A stretch of 64,000 bases of DNA, from NCBI RefSeq assembly GCF_001866645.1, contig NZ_MLYP01000039.1:216152-280151 (forward strand). The letters run 5' to 3'. Below, piece after piece: positions 61,581 through 64,000 of the stretch. The notes beneath the pieces were generated by a model. It saw nothing but the letters and a program-made list of their open reading frames with translations, had not been told where the DNA came from and ran no database searches. Positions within the stretch are counted from its first letter, which is position 1, and each line of letters opens with the position of its first letter. The position numbers and the translations under genes were made by a program. Origin of the DNA: Streptomyces colonosanans (GTDB lineage: Bacteria > Actinomycetota > Actinomycetes > Streptomycetales > Streptomycetaceae).

Positions 61581-61603
61581 TTCCGGGGGCTGTGCCCCCG
61601 GAA
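61581..61603. terminator. Bidirectional terminator between PP2C and MFS genes
   Basis: Perfect 10-bp stem (ttccgggggc / gcccccggaa), loop tgt, between convergent genes. Confidence 0.85.
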
Positions 61604-61630
61604 GTCCGATCGCCCCGAAGAGCCTCGTCG

Positions 61631-62935
61631 TCACACGCCGGACGGGCTGATCTCCGCCGGGTCCGGCAGACCGGCCGTCCCCTGCGTCACCACCCGGCTC
61701 TTGGCCGACGACGGATGGTCCTGCGCCGGCGTGAGGTGCCGCCCGAGCCTGAGTGCCAGGACCGTGATGCCCAGCGAGCACAGCAGGAACGTCACGACAT
61801 ACGGGCCGGGCAGGGACGCGGCCAGGGGACCGCCGATGGCCGGGCCCACCGCGAGGGCGAGCTGCTTCACCAGGGCGAAGGCCGAGTTGTACTGGCCCGC
61901 CATCCCCGCCGGCGCCAGATCCGCGACCAGCGGAGCGACCGTCGGCGACAGCATCGCCTCGCCGAGACCGAAGAGCCCGTACGTCGAGATGAATGCCGCG
62001 GTCGCCATGGTCCGGCTGCCGTGCCCCAGCCCCGCGTACGCCGCGGCCGCCCAGGCGACGGCCCAGATGAGCCCCACGGCAGCGATCACCCGGGACCGCT
62101 TCTTCCGCTCCACGAACCGAAGCACCGCGAACTGCGCGACGACGATCACTGCCGTGTTGGCCGCCAGCGCCGTACCCAGCGTGGACGTCGAGATCCCGGC
62201 CGCTTCGACGCCGTAGGCGCTCAGCCCCGACTCGAACTGCCCGTAGCAGGCGAAGAACAGCACGAAGCCCAGCACACACAACTGCACCATCGCCCGGTTG
62301 CCCAGCAACTGCTTCCAGCCGGTCCCGCCGCCCTGGGGCGCGGCGTCCCCGATCTTCGGAGCGCGCGGCGTCTGCACGGTCGACATGACCACGACGAGCA
62401 GCAGGAACATCGCCGCCTCGATCGCGAACAGCAGCGTGAAGGATGCGGGGCGTGAGGTGTCGACGAGATGGCCGCCGATCAGCCCGCCGACACCGAGGCC
62501 CAGGTTCTGCAGGAAGAACTGCATGGCGAACGCCCGCGACCGCGTCTCGGCCGTCGAGCAGTCCACGATCATCGTGGCCAGCGCCGGCTGCATCACGGCC
62601 TGCCCGGCGCCGAGCAGCGCCGCAGACAGCAGCGCGGTCTGCGCGCTGCTCGCGAGCCCCAGGCTCAGCGCGCCGACGGCTGCGGTGACCAGCGAGGCGA
62701 GCAGCACCGGAAGCGGGCCGCGCCGGACGATGGTCCGCCCGGCGAACGGCAGCACGACCAGCGCGGCCACGGCGAAGACGGCGAGTACGAGACCCGCTGT
62801 CACGGCACCGAGATCCCGCACCTGCGCCACATAGACGTACAGATACGGGACGGTGAAGCCGAGGCCGAACGCGCTGAGTGCGTTGCCCACATGAATCCGG
62901 CGCATCGCTGCGCCCATTGCCCTGGTCACGTTCAC
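61631..62935 (-). CDS. MFS transporter (12-helix)
   Basis: 434 residues from GTG 62935 with TAAGGCAG upstream. Twelve hydrophobic segments; motif A-like PFAGRTIVRRGPLPV in the 2-3 loop, motif C-like GLGVGGLIGGHL. Similar to actinobacterial drug or metabolite exporters. Divergent from a MarR gene, the common arrangement for repressor-controlled efflux. Confidence 0.9.
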   Translation of the reverse strand: MNVTRAMGAAMRRIHVGNALSAFGLGFTVPYLYVYVAQVRDLGAVTAGLVLAVFAVAALVVLPFAGRTIVRRGPLPVLLASLVTAAVGALSLGLASSAQTALLSAALLGAGQAVMQPALATMIVDCSTAETRSRAFAMQFFLQNLGLGVGGLIGGHLVDTSRPASFTLLFAIEAAMFLLLVVVMSTVQTPRAPKIGDAAPQGGGTGWKQLLGNRAMVQLCVLGFVLFFACYGQFESGLSAYGVEAAGISTSTLGTALAANTAVIVVAQFAVLRFVERKKRSRVIAAVGLIWAVAWAAAAYAGLGHGSRTMATAAFISTYGLFGLGEAMLSPTVAPLVADLAPAGMAGQYNSAFALVKQLALAVGPAIGGPLAASLPGPYVVTFLLCSLGITVLALRLGRHLTPAQDHPSSAKSRVVTQGTAGLPDPAEISPSGV

Positions 62936-63040
62936 CTGCCTTAGGAAGAGGGGCCGCCGGGGCCGGGCGTGACGTCCTACCCCTGAAGCGGTTAACCCTG
63001 AAGACTTCGAAGCTAAAGTTAGATCCTAAACAGTACACCT

Positions 63041-63054
63041 TGAAGGACTTCAAC
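63041..63054. promoter_or_regulatory. Putative MarR operator
   Basis: Perfect inverted repeat ttgaag-ga-cttcaa in the 148-base divergent gap between the MFS and MarR genes. A related cttcgaag palindrome lies at 63006-63013. AT-richer than its surroundings. Confidence 0.55.
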
Positions 63055-63083
63055 GCCAAGCGAGCGCATGCCATACTGCGGCC

Positions 63084-63632
63084 ATGGGCGACACATACGG
63101 CGTCAGCGAGCCGACCCTCGAAGAACAGATCGCCGCCTACCAGCGCGAGTTCCGGGACCTGGACCCCCAGGTCGAGAAGATCGTTTCGGCTCTGTCCCGT
63201 CTCAACCGCCGTATGAACGTCGCCTACGGCCGCCAGACCGCCGCGCTCGGCATCAGCAACGCCGAGTGGGAGGTGCTCAAGGCGCTGGTCCTGTCGGGCG
63301 CCCCCTACCGCATGGGGCCGGGCGAGCTGGCCAAGCGGCTCGGTCTGACGCCGGCCGCGATGACCCATCGCATCGACCGCATGGTGAGTGAAGGACTGGT
63401 CACCCGGGAGCGCGACGAGGCCAACCGTGTCCGTGTGATCGTCGAGCTGACCGCCGAGGGCCGCGAGAAGTGGCTGGAGGCCATGCGTCTGGCCACGGTG
63501 TTCGAGGAGGACCTCCTCCAGGACCTTGCCCCGCAGGAGCGCGTCGTCCTGGGTGAGGCACTGACGCGCTTGCTGCGCCGAGTGGAGCATGCCCAGCCGG
63601 ACGCGGGTGGCCGGCTCAGCGACCTCGACTGA
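63084..63632 (+). CDS. MarR-family regulator
   Basis: 182 residues from ATG 63084. Winged helix: LGISNAEWEVLKALVLSG, GPGELAKRLGLTPAAMTHRIDRMVSEGLV, wing RERDEANRVRVIVELT. Flanking helices for dimerisation. Expected to repress the divergent MFS exporter and itself through 63041-63054. Confidence 0.93.
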   Translation: MGDTYGVSEPTLEEQIAAYQREFRDLDPQVEKIVSALSRLNRRMNVAYGRQTAALGISNAEWEVLKALVLSGAPYRMGPGELAKRLGLTPAAMTHRIDRMVSEGLVTRERDEANRVRVIVELTAEGREKWLEAMRLATVFEEDLLQDLAPQERVVLGEALTRLLRRVEHAQPDAGGRLSDLD

Positions 63633-63671
63633 CGCCCTCGGCGGTTTGCCGGCACGTCACCCTGGGAAGGC

Positions 63672-63700
63672 TTGACAGTCCACCCGCCGATCCGTAAAGT
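63672..63700 (+). promoter_or_regulatory. Vegetative promoter, rRNA operon (P-upstream)
   Basis: TTGACA, exactly 17 bases, TAAAGT: a near-consensus HrdB-type promoter in the region ahead of the rRNA leader. Confidence 0.75.
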
Positions 63701-63808
63701 TCTCCGGGTTGTCACGGAGCCGTACTGGTTCTGCGGCAGCAGATCTGCCGCAGTAGCGGCAACCAAGCCACTCAGCATGATCACCCAACCGGGCTGAATT
63801 CGGCATGC

Positions 63809-63823
63809 TCGAATTCAATTCGA
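63809..63823. repeat. AT-rich palindrome in rRNA promoter region
   Basis: tcgaatt-c-aattcga, perfect 7-bp arms, between two candidate rRNA promoters; possible protein-binding site. Confidence 0.5.
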
Positions 63824-63854
63824 TTCGGTTTTCGGCGACCCCAGATCCACTCGA

Positions 63855-64000
63855 TTGGGAATCGCGGAAGAGATCCGCTAAGGTTTGGGACGTCGGAACG
63901 GCCCAACAGCCGGGAAGACAAGCCCCGCTGACCGGGAATCAGGCCCGAAAGGATCTGATAGAGTCAGAACCGCCGGAAAGGGAAACGCGAGAGCGGGAAC
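63855..64000 (+). promoter_or_regulatory. rRNA operon proximal promoter and leader (16S gene beyond window)
   Basis: TTGGGA, 18 bases, TAAGGT (63855-63884) is a second promoter candidate. The following bases include atctgatagagtcagaac and gccggaaagggaaacgcg, the characteristic processing/antitermination leader of Streptomyces rrn operons as I remember it. The 16S rRNA gene itself should start beyond base 64000. Confidence 0.75.

Overview
This window is high-GC actinobacterial chromosome, almost certainly Streptomyces. Evidence: codon use rich in G/C at third positions; GTG starts and ATGA/GTGA gene overlaps; a bldC gene and an Lsr2 paralogue; mycothiol-type DinB-fold proteins; SpoIIE-type phosphatases; and a gene order that, from memory, follows the S. 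coelicolor purD to NDH-2 region. Most of it is core chromosome. Two tRNA loci carry small, decayed integrative elements.

Layout. 1-6.8 kb: 3' end of purD, a degenerate M48-like membrane protein, a dimethylformamidase-like protein and purC. 6.9-11.1 kb: a four-gene operon on the minus strand (ABC ATPase, ABC permease, DesK-type kinase, LuxR-type regulator) lies between two identical tRNA-Gly(GCC) genes, with a tRNA-Gly(UCC) beyond. 11.4-21.3 kb: an Lsr2-like nucleoid protein diverges from purSQL; then a TetR-controlled drug exporter pair, a mycothiol-dependent-isomerase-fold protein, purF and purM. 21.3-30.4 kb: DUF3073, valine dehydrogenase, an unknown conserved protein, bldC, a small DUF6274-like protein, tRNA-Asp, the giant helicase HrpA and a small membrane protein.

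30.5-32.6 kb: a tRNA Phe-Asp-Glu cluster. The 3' part of tRNA-Phe is duplicated 1.78 kb away, bounding a small islet that holds one SPFH-domain gene. 32.6-39.0 kb: metallophosphoesterase, a small metalloprotease, a lipoprotein, a DEAD-box helicase with an RD/RG-rich repeat tail, and a broken amino-acid permease. 39.1-43.6 kb: tRNA-Lys(UUU) with a 4.4-kb integrative element bounded by 48-bp direct repeats. It holds a broken tyrosine integrase, a tightly overlapping three-gene cassette (TIR-like protein, three-helix membrane protein, small acidic protein) and a convergent membrane-anchored Rossmann/TIR-like protein. This is the best candidate for an uncharacterised (defence-type) system here.

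43.7-64 kb: a permease remnant, GTP cyclohydrolase II diverging from a RibD-like enzyme with inverted domain order, initiator tRNA, a LytM (M23) peptidase behind a ydaO (c-di-AMP) riboswitch, an aldo/keto reductase, a PrsW-like protease, trmB, an L-2-hydroxyglutarate oxidase, an HTH/TPR sporulation-type regulator diverging from an asparagine-synthase-like protein, a TetR regulator, NDH-2, a PAS-PP2C-ATPase regulator, and a MarR/MFS divergent pair. The window ends in the promoter and leader of a ribosomal RNA operon.

Together the purD, purC, purS-Q-L, purF and purM genes cover most of the pathway to AICAR, scattered over 21 kb rather than in one operon. Coordinates of starts reflect my choice of ribosome binding site. 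Database names (DUF numbers, S. coelicolor synteny) are from memory and unchecked.
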